Below are positions 51,013 through 58,163 of a DNA stretch of 64,000 nt, piece by piece. The stretch lies in assembly GCA_934589225.1 (NCBI GenBank), contig CAKTNS010000002.1, positions 1-64,000 on the forward strand, written 5' to 3'. Source of the stretch: an uncultured Oscillospiraceae bacterium. Lineage in GTDB: Bacteria > Bacillota > Clostridia > Oscillospirales > Oscillospiraceae. How positions within the stretch are numbered: the stretch's first letter is position 1; every line of letters starts with the position of its first letter. The translations under genes were made by a program, and so were the position numbers. The notes under the pieces were generated by a model. The model saw only the letters and a list, made by a program, of their open reading frames with translations, was not told the origin of the DNA and made no database searches.

Positions 51013-53874
51013 TTACTTGTTCCGGTTCTCCATGAAAACCTTCTTGGCCTCGGCAAAACCGGCCTTGGCACCGGCAAAGCCTGCCTTGGCGGCATCGGCC
51101 AGCTCCGCGGCAGCTTCCATAGCTACCTCCTTGGCGTTCTCGGCGAACTCCTTGGCAGCCTTCTGGGCGGCTTCCTTGGCAGCCTCCCGGGAAGCAGTCT
51201 TCTCTTCCTCGTTAGCTTCCTGCTCCGCTTCCTTGGCGGCAGCTTCCTTAATAGCAGCCTGGGCGGCGGCCAGACGGGCGATGGGCACCCGGAAGGGGCT
51301 GCAGGAAACGTAATCCAGGCCCACATTGTGGCAGAACTCTACAGAGCTGGGATCGCCGCCGTGTTCACCGCAGATACCGCAGTGCAGGTAGGGACGGGTC
51401 TTCTTGCCCAGCTCCAGGGCGATCTTGATCAGCTTGCCCACGCCGTTCTGGTCCAGCTTGGCGAAGGGGTCATTCTCGTAGATCTTGGCTTCGTAGTAGG
51501 CGTTCAGGAACTTGCCCGCGTCGTCACGGGAGAAGCCGAAGGTCATCTGGGTCAGGTCGTTGGTGCCGAAGCTGAAGAACTCGGCCTCCTTGGCCACCTC
51601 GTCAGCAGTCAGAGCGGCACGGGGGATCTCGATCATGGTGCCGACCTTGTAGGTCATTTCCACACCGGCATCCTTGATCTCCTCGTCAGCGGTCTGGCAG
51701 ACGGTCTTTTTCACGTAGGCCAGCTCCTTGACCTCGCCCACCAGGGGGATCATGATCTCGGGGACCATCTTCCAGTCGGGATGGGCCTTCTGGACGTTGA
51801 TGGCGGCACGGATCACGGCACGGGTCTGCATTCTGGCGATTTCCGGATAGGTGACGGCCAGACGGCAGCCACGGTGGCCCATCATGGGGTTGAACTCATG
51901 GAGGGAAGCAATGATGTTCTTGATCTGCTCCACGGTCTTGCCCTTGGCGGCAGCCAGAGCCTCGATTTCGGGCTGGGTGGTGGGAACGAACTCATGCAAA
52001 GGGGGATCCAGGAACCGGATGGTAACGGGCATGCCCTCCATGGCTTCGTAGATGTTCTCAAAGTCACTCTGCTGGTAGGGCAGGATCTTCTCCAGAGCCT
52101 CTTCCCGCTCTTCTACGGTATCGGAGCAGATCATCTCCCGGAAAGCGGCGATCCGCTCGGGGTCAAAGAACATGTGCTCGGTACGGCACAGGCCAATGCC
52201 TTCCGCGCCCAGCTCCCGGGCCTTTCTGGCATCGTTGGGGGTGTCGGCATTGGTGCGGACACGCAGGCGGCGGAACTTGTCAGCCAGGGCCATGATGCGG
52301 CCAAACTCGCCGGCGATCTCGGCATCGACGGTGGGGATCACGCCCTCATAGATGTTGCCGGTGGAGCCGTCAATGGAGATGAAGTCGCCCTCGTGGTAGG
52401 TCTTGCCGCCCAGGGTGAAGCGCTTGTTCTCCTCGTCCATGGCGATGTCGCCGCAGCCGGAAACGCAGCAGGAGCCCATGCCACGGGCAACAACGGCAGC
52501 GTGAGAGGTCATGCCGCCCCGGACAGTCAGGATGCCCTGGGCAACCTTCATGCCGGTAATATCCTCAGGAGAGGTTTCCAGACGGACCAGAACCACCTTT
52601 TCGCCTCTGGCGGCCCACTCCTCGGCATCCTCGGCAGAGAACACCACCTTGCCGCAGGCGGCTCCGGGGGAAGCACCCAGGCCACGGCCAATGGGGGTAG
52701 CGGCCTTCAGGGCGTTGGTATCAAACTGGGGATGGAGCAGGGTATCCAGGTTCCGGGGCTCGATCATGGCCACGGCCTTCTTCTCGTCGATCATGCCCTC
52801 GTCCAGCAGGTCGCAGGCGATCTTCAGAGCGGCCTTGGCGGTACGCTTGCCGTTACGGGTCTGGAGCATGTAGAGCTTGCCGTTTTCCACGGTGAACTCC
52901 ATGTCCTGCATATCCCGGTAGTGGTCCTCCAGCAGGGCGCAGACCTTGGTGAACTGCTCAAAAGCGGCGGGGAACTTGTCCGCCATCTGGGCAATGGGCA
53001 TGGGGGTACGGACACCGGCCACCACGTCTTCGCCCTGGGCATTGGTCAGGAACTCGCCCATGAGCTTCTTCTCACCGGTGGCGGGGTCACGGGTAAAGGC
53101 AACGCCGGTACCGGAGTTTTCGTTCAGGTTGCCAAAGACCATGGGCATGACATTGACGGCAGTACCCCAGGAGTAGGGAATGTCGTTGTCACGGCGGTAA
53201 ACATTGGCGCGTGGGTTATCCCAGGAGCGGAACACGGCCCGGATGGCCTCGTACAGCTGGACCTTGGGGTCAGAGGGGAAGTCCACGCCCAGCTTTTCTT
53301 TGTACTCTGCCTTGAACTGAGCCGCCAGCTCCTTCAGGTCCTCGGCGGTGAGCTCCACGTCATAGGTGACACCCTTGCGGGCCTTCATCTCGTCAATGAG
53401 CTGCTCAAAGTACTTCTTGCCCACTTCCATAACCACGTCGGAGAACATCTGGATGAACCGACGGTAGGAGTCATAAACGAACCGGGCGAAGGCGGGATCG
53501 GGGTTGCCCTTGATCATGGCATCCACCACATCGTCATTGAGGCCCAGGTTCAGAATGGTATCCATCATGCCGGGCATGGAAGCACGGGCACCGGAACGGA
53601 CGGAAACCAGCAGCGGGTTATGAAGGTCACCGAACTTCTTGCCGTTGATCTGCTCCATCTTGTCCACGTATTCCATGATTTGGGCCATGATCTCGTCATT
53701 GATCTTCTCGCCGTCCTCATAATACTTGGTGCAGGCCTCCGTAGAAATAGTAAAGCCCTGGGGAACCGGCAGGCCGATTCTGGTCATTTCCGCCAGATTC
53801 GCACCCTTGCCACCCAGAAGCTCTCGCATAGAACCGTCACCCTCGGTAAACAGGTAAACATACTTGTGAGACAT
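51013..53874 (-). CDS. ppdK: Pyruvate, phosphate dikinase with an added helical C-terminal tail
   Basis: 953 residues; the family is usually 870-880. It interconverts pyruvate, ATP and phosphate with PEP, AMP and pyrophosphate, important in PPi-linked glycolysis of anaerobes. Landmarks: LLGGKGANLAEMTRIGLPVPQGF (start), the phosphohistidine GGMTSHAAVVARGMG, and the PEP-domain GICGEHGGDPSSVEFCHNVGLDYVSCSPFRVPIARLA (parts: GICGEHGGDPSS, SCSPFRVPIARLA). After the normal end (about 875) comes an 80-residue Ala/Glu/Lys-rich helix (AAKEAEQEANEEEKTASRE, AAELADAAKAGFAGAKAGF). AAAGGGG ribosome site. Confidence 0.95.
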   Translation of the reverse strand: MSHKYVYLFTEGDGSMRELLGGKGANLAEMTRIGLPVPQGFTISTEACTKYYEDGEKINDEIMAQIMEYVDKMEQINGKKFGDLHNPLLVSVRSGARASMPGMMDTILNLGLNDDVVDAMIKGNPDPAFARFVYDSYRRFIQMFSDVVMEVGKKYFEQLIDEMKARKGVTYDVELTAEDLKELAAQFKAEYKEKLGVDFPSDPKVQLYEAIRAVFRSWDNPRANVYRRDNDIPYSWGTAVNVMPMVFGNLNENSGTGVAFTRDPATGEKKLMGEFLTNAQGEDVVAGVRTPMPIAQMADKFPAAFEQFTKVCALLEDHYRDMQDMEFTVENGKLYMLQTRNGKRTAKAALKIACDLLDEGMIDEKKAVAMIEPRNLDTLLHPQFDTNALKAATPIGRGLGASPGAACGKVVFSAEDAEEWAARGEKVVLVRLETSPEDITGMKVAQGILTVRGGMTSHAAVVARGMGSCCVSGCGDIAMDEENKRFTLGGKTYHEGDFISIDGSTGNIYEGVIPTVDAEIAGEFGRIMALADKFRRLRVRTNADTPNDARKARELGAEGIGLCRTEHMFFDPERIAAFREMICSDTVEEREEALEKILPYQQSDFENIYEAMEGMPVTIRFLDPPLHEFVPTTQPEIEALAAAKGKTVEQIKNIIASLHEFNPMMGHRGCRLAVTYPEIARMQTRAVIRAAINVQKAHPDWKMVPEIMIPLVGEVKELAYVKKTVCQTADEEIKDAGVEMTYKVGTMIEIPRAALTADEVAKEAEFFSFGTNDLTQMTFGFSRDDAGKFLNAYYEAKIYENDPFAKLDQNGVGKLIKIALELGKKTRPYLHCGICGEHGGDPSSVEFCHNVGLDYVSCSPFRVPIARLAAAQAAIKEAAAKEAEQEANEEEKTASREAAKEAAQKAAKEFAENAKEVAMEAAAELADAAKAGFAGAKAGFAEAKKVFMENRNK

Positions 53875-53953
53875 ACAATACCCCTTTCGATAAACGGACT
53901 TGTCTTTCTTTTTGTCCGATATTTACACATTTGCATTTCTCAAGTGCCAAAAT

Positions 53954-53982
53954 AGTATATCATAATCGTCTGGCTATTTCAA
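53954..53982 (-). promoter_or_regulatory. Promoter of ppdK
   Basis: On the minus strand TTGAAA (53977-53982) and TATACT (53954-53959) are spaced by 17 bases, 80 bases upstream of the start. The surrounding 53875-54144 stretch is AT-rich and otherwise empty. Confidence 0.75.
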
Positions 53983-54144
53983 TAGCTTTTGCCATTTCTT
54001 GGAATCTTCTGCAATTTGTACAAAAACCAATTGTAATTTTGTCAATTGCGTAGATTTTCATTGGCTCCCCTGCCCCGGAACTGTTGGAGCCGCTCTTATT
54101 CTGCCTCCCGGTGTCCTGAATTATTTCCCCATTTGGGGCCATTC

Positions 54145-54678
54145 TTAAAAAAGCAGCAGTGACACCCAGGTGACCATGTTTTGGCCGTACTGGAATTCAA
54201 TACCATGCTTTTCCAGGGTGGGAATGATGTTGATGCCCTGGCTTTCCACGCAGGGATGCATCTTTTCGGGATGGCGGCAGGGCTTGCCGTCTAAGATGGC
54301 GCAGCGGCCGCAGATGGCGCAGGCCTCTGTGGAGAGAATATAGGGCTCCGCCCCGTTTTCCCGGAGGATGTCCCCGACCCGGTCCGTGATCTCCTCATGG
54401 TCATGCCGGGTGGCCAGGGTGGCCTCCATGCTGCCAATGTCCGAGACCTCGGACAAGGTGGAGATCAGCAGGGCCTTTTTATAGCCCAGGCACTTTTTTT
54501 TGCACTCTTCCACCGTCCCCACCCCCGGAGGGCAGGCCCAGCTTTTGCCGTACATGCTGCACTCATGCTGACAGATCCAGCGGACACGCTCCGAAAACTC
54601 CAGGGTTTCGGGGTCTATCCAAGCGTAAATATACAACGGCAGCTCCGCCAGCTCCGCCTCGACTTTTTGAACATCCAT
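54145..54678 (-). CDS. DUF2284 cysteine-rich metal-binding protein
   Basis: 177 residues from the ATG at 54678 (GAGGGAA upstream); a longer reading to 54732 lacks a ribosome site. Cysteines occur in the DUF2284 order: CQHECSMYGKSWACPPGVG, EECKKKC, then CAICGRCAILDGKPCRHPEKMHPC. These proteins are thought to bind iron-sulphur clusters or zinc and are common in methanogens and Clostridia; the function is unknown. No signal peptide. Monocistronic. Confidence 0.85.
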   Translation of the reverse strand: MDVQKVEAELAELPLYIYAWIDPETLEFSERVRWICQHECSMYGKSWACPPGVGTVEECKKKCLGYKKALLISTLSEVSDIGSMEATLATRHDHEEITDRVGDILRENGAEPYILSTEACAICGRCAILDGKPCRHPEKMHPCVESQGINIIPTLEKHGIEFQYGQNMVTWVSLLLF

Positions 54679-54798
54679 ATGTGTTCCCTCGGTTTTTTCT
54701 AATTTTTCGTTTCGCGGTGAACAGTATACCATTTTTTCAAAAGAATATCAATGGGGGCGTTGCGAATAGAACCCGTGTTGATAAACAGTATTACGCCA
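54679..54798. promoter_or_regulatory. Upstream region of the DUF2284 gene
   Basis: A short AT-rich stretch that must contain the promoter of the minus-strand gene. No confident -35/-10 pair was identified. Confidence 0.4.
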
Positions 54799-54863
54799 GT
54801 AGGGGCGGCTATTAGCCGCCCGCCACGTGGCAATGATAACCTGTGCCAATGAATGGAACTACC
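54799..54863 (+). repeat. 65-bp intergenic repeat, copy A
   Basis: Begins GTAGGGGCGGC, has a GGCGGCT/AGCCGCC palindrome and GCCACGTGGC, and ends ...GAACTACC. Very similar to copies B and C nearby. Noncoding. Confidence 0.8.
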
Positions 54864-54880
54864 TAATATACGGAACAATG

Positions 54881-55003
54881 TAGCGGCGATGATTCATCGC
54901 CACTCCAGCCCCGTCAGGGGCTGGCACCGTTGGACGATGCGGATACAAACGTACCACGGTTCCGGCCCTGCGGGCCGGTTGGCGGCAGATTGCCGCCGCT
55001 ACA
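54881..55003. repeat. GTAGCGGCG...CGCCGCTAC element with internal hairpins
   Basis: Terminal GTAGCGGCG and CGCCGCTAC are inverted. Inside are GGCGAT/ATCGCC, CAGCCCC/GGGGCTG and CCGGCCC/GGGCCGG hairpins. Related in style to the 65-bp repeats on either side and probably the same family of dispersed intergenic elements. Confidence 0.6.
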
Positions 55004-55023
55004 GTGGGGGTACCATATTTCGT

Positions 55024-55087
55024 GTTGTACCATTCAACCACACAGGTTATACATCCCACGTGGCGGGCGGCAGGTTGCCGCCCCTAC
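55024..55087 (-). repeat. 65-bp intergenic repeat, copy B (inverted)
   Basis: Reverse-complement copy of the same unit, from GTTGTACC to GCCGCCCCTAC, with CCCACGTGGCGGGCGGCAGG in the middle. Opposite orientation to copies A and C. Confidence 0.8.
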
Positions 55088-55172
55088 GATACATTTGTTT
55101 TGTATTACCGTATATTTAACGTTTCTAGCATTGTTTTGCGTTCGTAAAATGCGGAAAACGTGGTACGTTGCC

Positions 55173-55237
55173 GTAGGGGCGGCAATCTGCCGCCCGCCAC
55201 GTGGCAATTACAACCTGTTTGGTTGAACGGTACCACC
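55173..55237 (+). repeat. 65-bp intergenic repeat, copy C
   Basis: GTAGGGGCGGCAATCTGCC at the start, GCCACGTGGCAATTACAACC in the middle, ends GGTACCACC. Closest to copy B in its second half. Confidence 0.8.
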
Positions 55238-55379
55238 CCACCCGATATGTCATTTTCCCAATGTTTTACGCTGCTCCTCTCTTGCCTTTCTTCCTGCCGT
55301 ATACTATAATTTTCACCGAAAAGAAAGCATTTCTTGGATGGTGCATACCTGGCTTTTCCATAAATTTTTATAGGAACCG

Positions 55380-55407
55380 TGAAACCTATGGATGTTTTCT
55401 GCGTGTA
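55380..55407 (+). promoter_or_regulatory. ECF-type promoter (SigW-like) upstream of the sigma gene
   Basis: TGAAAC (55380-55385), 16 bases, then CGTGTA (55402-55407). This fits the TGAAAC-N16-CGTA pattern of SigW-type ECF promoters, and suggests that the sigma factor transcribes its own operon. Confidence 0.6.
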
Positions 55408-55441
55408 TGTAGGTGAAGACACATAAGAAAGGACTGATAAC

Positions 55442-55999
55442 ATGGAGGACTCCAATATTCTGGCGCTGTATTTTTCCCGGCGGGAGGATGCCATTCGGGA
55501 GACGGACCGGAAATATGGCGGCTATTGCTACAAAATTGCCTACAATATTCTATCCAACCGGGAGGATTCCGAGGAGAGCGTCAACGATACCTATTTATCC
55601 GCCTGGAACAGCATTCCCCCCAATAAGCCTCAACGGCTCTCCACCTTCTTAGGAAAGCTGACCCGGAACCACGCCATTGACCGGTGGAGGAAAAGGAGCA
55701 GCCAGAAACGGGGCGGCACGGAAGCAGAACTGGCCCTGGAGGAGCTGGGGCAATGCGTCTCCGGGGTACCCAGCGCCGAATCTATTATAATAAGGAAAGA
55801 GATTCTGGATTGCCTGAACCGGTTTTTGACGGCGCTGCCGACGGAGCAGAAAACCGTCTTTTTATGCCGGTACTGGTACATGAACTCCCTGGAGGAAATT
55901 GCCCAAAAAACCGGCTTTTCTGTGGGAAAAATCAAATCCATGCTCCACAGGACGCGGAAGCGTCTGGCTCTGGAGCTTCAAAAGGAGGATCTGCAATGA
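55442..55999 (+). CDS. ECF-like sigma-70 family RNA polymerase sigma factor
   Basis: 185 residues, AAAGGA upstream of the ATG. Region 2 is seen in FSRREDAIRETDRKYGGYCYKIAYNIL, NREDSEESVNDTYLSAWNSIPP and LTRNHAIDRWRKR. Region 4 is LNRFLTALPTEQKTVFLCRYWYMNSLEEIAQKTGFSVGKIKSMLHRTRKRL (HTH part EEIAQKTGFSVGKIKSML). It overlaps the next gene by four bases (ATGA), typical of sigma/anti-sigma pairs. Confidence 0.92.
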   Translation: MEDSNILALYFSRREDAIRETDRKYGGYCYKIAYNILSNREDSEESVNDTYLSAWNSIPPNKPQRLSTFLGKLTRNHAIDRWRKRSSQKRGGTEAELALEELGQCVSGVPSAESIIIRKEILDCLNRFLTALPTEQKTVFLCRYWYMNSLEEIAQKTGFSVGKIKSMLHRTRKRLALELQKEDLQ

Positions 56000-57741
56000 C
56001 GAATTTGGAATTGTTTCGGCTCCTGGGAGACATCCGGCAGGAGCACCTGGAAGAGGCGGAGGGGCTGCAAATGTCCCCGGGGCCCGGGGCCCGGAAGCGG
56101 GCACCCAAACGGGCGGTGCTGGTGGCGGCGCTGATCCTACTGACCTTCCTGCTGGTGGGCTGCGCGGTGGTCTATGCCATTCACGCCGCGGACCTGCGCA
56201 TCGGCAGCCGGGAGATCACCCGGGATGTATTTGACCCCTACCACCGGGAGATCATCGGCACCGAGCCGGTTTCCCAGCAGGTGCTGACCTACGCCGGTAT
56301 CCAGGGCAGCCCCGGCTATCAAGCGGCCAAGGAATGGTTTGAATTTTTGCAGACCTATGACCCGGACCGCTCCATCAGAAAGGAGGCCTTTCAGGGCGAC
56401 CCGGAAATTCTATTTCCGGATACTTATTTAAGCTACCACACCTATTCCCAGGAAATGGTGGACAAGCTCAACGAACTGGCGGACAAATATGACTTGCAGC
56501 TTTTGAGCACGCCCATGGAATTTTCCTCTACGGGAGAACTGACCCGGGTGCTTTCCATTGACCATGTGCTTCTGCCGGGAAGCACCGTGGAAGCCTTTCT
56601 GGACGGGGGTAGCTGCTATCCCCAGGGGAACTTCTGGCTCTCCATGAACCTCAATATGCCGGAAGGGCCTGACATGTGGCAGTATACCGTCCACGGCATT
56701 CTCGAGTACTGCCGGAAGGACTGCCTGAGTCCGGAGTTTGCCTATCTGGATCAAGGCAAAGCTTTAACGGAATGGAATTATAAAACCGCCTCCGGGGCCA
56801 CGGTTCTCATCGTCAAGGAGCAGGAGGGCGATGCTTATTTCTTCTGCGACTGTGGGGACGCCACCTATGTATTTGAGTTCCGGGCGGGGTTTGATCCCAT
56901 GACTGACGACCCGGATTTCAAGCGGGCGTGGATGACCGACAGACAGATCGAGCAAATCGCCGATGCCCTGGACTGGAACCTGCGGCCCCAGCTGCCGGAT
57001 GCAGCCGCCGCGGCAGACGTGAGCCACCCCCAGGGCTGGGAAATCGAGACAAAACAGGCCATCTTTGACGGCAGCCTGGGCCGGTTGGTGCTGCACCTGA
57101 CGGCGCCCAAGGGAACGGAGCTCCTGACCCATGAAGTAGAACAACTATTCCCCTCCAACGACTACCTGCTCTATGCGGGGGAAGTTCAACTCTCCCCCAT
57201 CTCCTGGAGCATCGGTGCGGAAGAGGACGGTGACGGCCTGGAAAACACCGCAGACATTGTTTATACCTTCGGTCTGTCCCCAGAGGATGCCGTAGATTTT
57301 CCCTTAGACGCCAAATGGACTGCCCATATAGAGGACCTGATGACCTGCTACTCCGAGGGCCTGAAGGACATGGAGCGCGTCATTGCCCAGGGCATCCTGG
57401 AGTGTCCCGTAAGCTTCCAGGGCAGCGACCAAAGAAGCATCGAGTTTTTGGAGGCCCCTCTCCATGTGACCGCCCCCAACTGTGACGTGACCCTGGAATC
57501 CATCCGGCTTCGCTGCCTGGGGGTCACACTGACCTTCCAGGAAGGTATCGAGAATTCAGGCAGCATCAAACCCATCGCAATATTGGACGACGGCACCCAG
57601 ATTCCCCTTGGCATCGGCTACACGGAAAAAACCTACAGCTGCCGGGAGGCCGACACCCCCATCGATCTGGACAAGGTCCGGGCCCTCCGCCTGCCTGACG
57701 GCACGGAGCTGCCCCTGCCCCAGAGCGGCGCAGCCAAATAA
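55996..57741 (+). CDS. Membrane protein, likely anti-sigma partner with a large external domain
   Basis: 581 residues from the ATG at 55996 (AAAGGAGG upstream); earlier in-frame starts lie inside the sigma gene. A short cytoplasmic segment (MTNLELFRLLGDIRQEHLEEAEGL) is followed by a single helix (about 39-62, AVLVAALILLTFLLVGCAVVY). The remaining 520 residues are external, with no family recognised. The arrangement (sigma, then single-pass protein, ATGA overlap) supports anti-sigma function with the external domain as sensor. Confidence 0.72.
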   Translation: MTNLELFRLLGDIRQEHLEEAEGLQMSPGPGARKRAPKRAVLVAALILLTFLLVGCAVVYAIHAADLRIGSREITRDVFDPYHREIIGTEPVSQQVLTYAGIQGSPGYQAAKEWFEFLQTYDPDRSIRKEAFQGDPEILFPDTYLSYHTYSQEMVDKLNELADKYDLQLLSTPMEFSSTGELTRVLSIDHVLLPGSTVEAFLDGGSCYPQGNFWLSMNLNMPEGPDMWQYTVHGILEYCRKDCLSPEFAYLDQGKALTEWNYKTASGATVLIVKEQEGDAYFFCDCGDATYVFEFRAGFDPMTDDPDFKRAWMTDRQIEQIADALDWNLRPQLPDAAAAADVSHPQGWEIETKQAIFDGSLGRLVLHLTAPKGTELLTHEVEQLFPSNDYLLYAGEVQLSPISWSIGAEEDGDGLENTADIVYTFGLSPEDAVDFPLDAKWTAHIEDLMTCYSEGLKDMERVIAQGILECPVSFQGSDQRSIEFLEAPLHVTAPNCDVTLESIRLRCLGVTLTFQEGIENSGSIKPIAILDDGTQIPLGIGYTEKTYSCREADTPIDLDKVRALRLPDGTELPLPQSGAAK

Positions 57742-57755
57742 GCCCCAAAACCCAA

Positions 57756-57794
57756 GCCGCAGCCGGACTGAAACCCGGCTGCGGCTGTTTTTTG
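57756..57794 (+). terminator. Terminator of the sigma/anti-sigma operon
   Basis: GCCGCAGCCGG and CCGGCTGCGGC pair, followed by TGTTTTTTG, 15 bases after the stop codon. Confidence 0.9.
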
Positions 57795-57800
57795 CGTGCT

Positions 57801-57832
57801 AAAAAGCCGCCCCGGAAAAATCCGAGGCGGCT
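57801..57832 (-). terminator. Terminator of rpsU
   Basis: On the minus strand AGCCGCCTCGG and CCGGGGCGGCT pair around ATTTTT, followed by TTTTTAG. Confidence 0.88.
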
Positions 57833-57852
57833 AGCGCACAACTCAAGAGGGA

Positions 57853-58035
57853 TTAATAGAACTTTCTCTTGTTCTTACGGGCAGCTTCAGACTTCTGCTT
57901 ACGCTTCAGGCTGGGGCTGACGTAATGCTCGCGCTTCTTAACTTCAGCGATAACGCCCTCCTTGGCACAGCTGCGCTTAAACCGGCGCAGAGCGCTTTCC
58001 AGAGACTCGTTTTCCTTTACGCGAATTTCAGACAT
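57853..58035 (-). CDS. rpsU: 30S ribosomal protein S21
   Basis: 60 residues from the ATG at 58035 (GGAGGGAGG upstream; a longer frame to 58089 is not the start). The S21 pattern is complete: SEIRVKENESLESALRRFKRSCAKEGVIAEVKKREHYVSP (start SEIRVKENESLESALRRFKR), then KRKQKSEAARKNKRKFY. Part of the small-subunit platform near the anti-Shine-Dalgarno. Own promoter and terminator. Confidence 0.97.
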   Translation of the reverse strand: MSEIRVKENESLESALRRFKRSCAKEGVIAEVKKREHYVSPSLKRKQKSEAARKNKRKFY

Positions 58036-58100
58036 TGTTTTCCCTCCCTCCGATGCATCCGGCTCGATCCTGGATGCGTTCAGGGCCATACGGCTTGTTT

Positions 58101-58129
58101 ATTATATGGTCTCTTTCCCGAAATGTCAA
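58101..58129 (-). promoter_or_regulatory. Promoter of rpsU
   Basis: On the minus strand TTGACA (58124-58129) and TATAAT (58101-58106), both consensus, are spaced by exactly 17 bases. Confidence 0.92.
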
Positions 58130-58163
58130 GAAATAATTCCGGTTTTTTCAAAAAAATTCAAAA

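Noticed and set aside
50815..53955. 1046-codon plus-strand open frame
   Set aside because: Antisense shadow of ppdK; low-complexity composition in a GC-rich gene.
53960..54142. 60-codon minus-strand frame upstream of ppdK
   Set aside because: It overlaps the ppdK promoter, has no convincing ribosome site and no recognisable sequence.
54799..55237. Possible CRISPR array
   Set aside because: The repeats are in mixed orientation, unequally spaced and only three; there are no spacers of uniform size and no cas genes.
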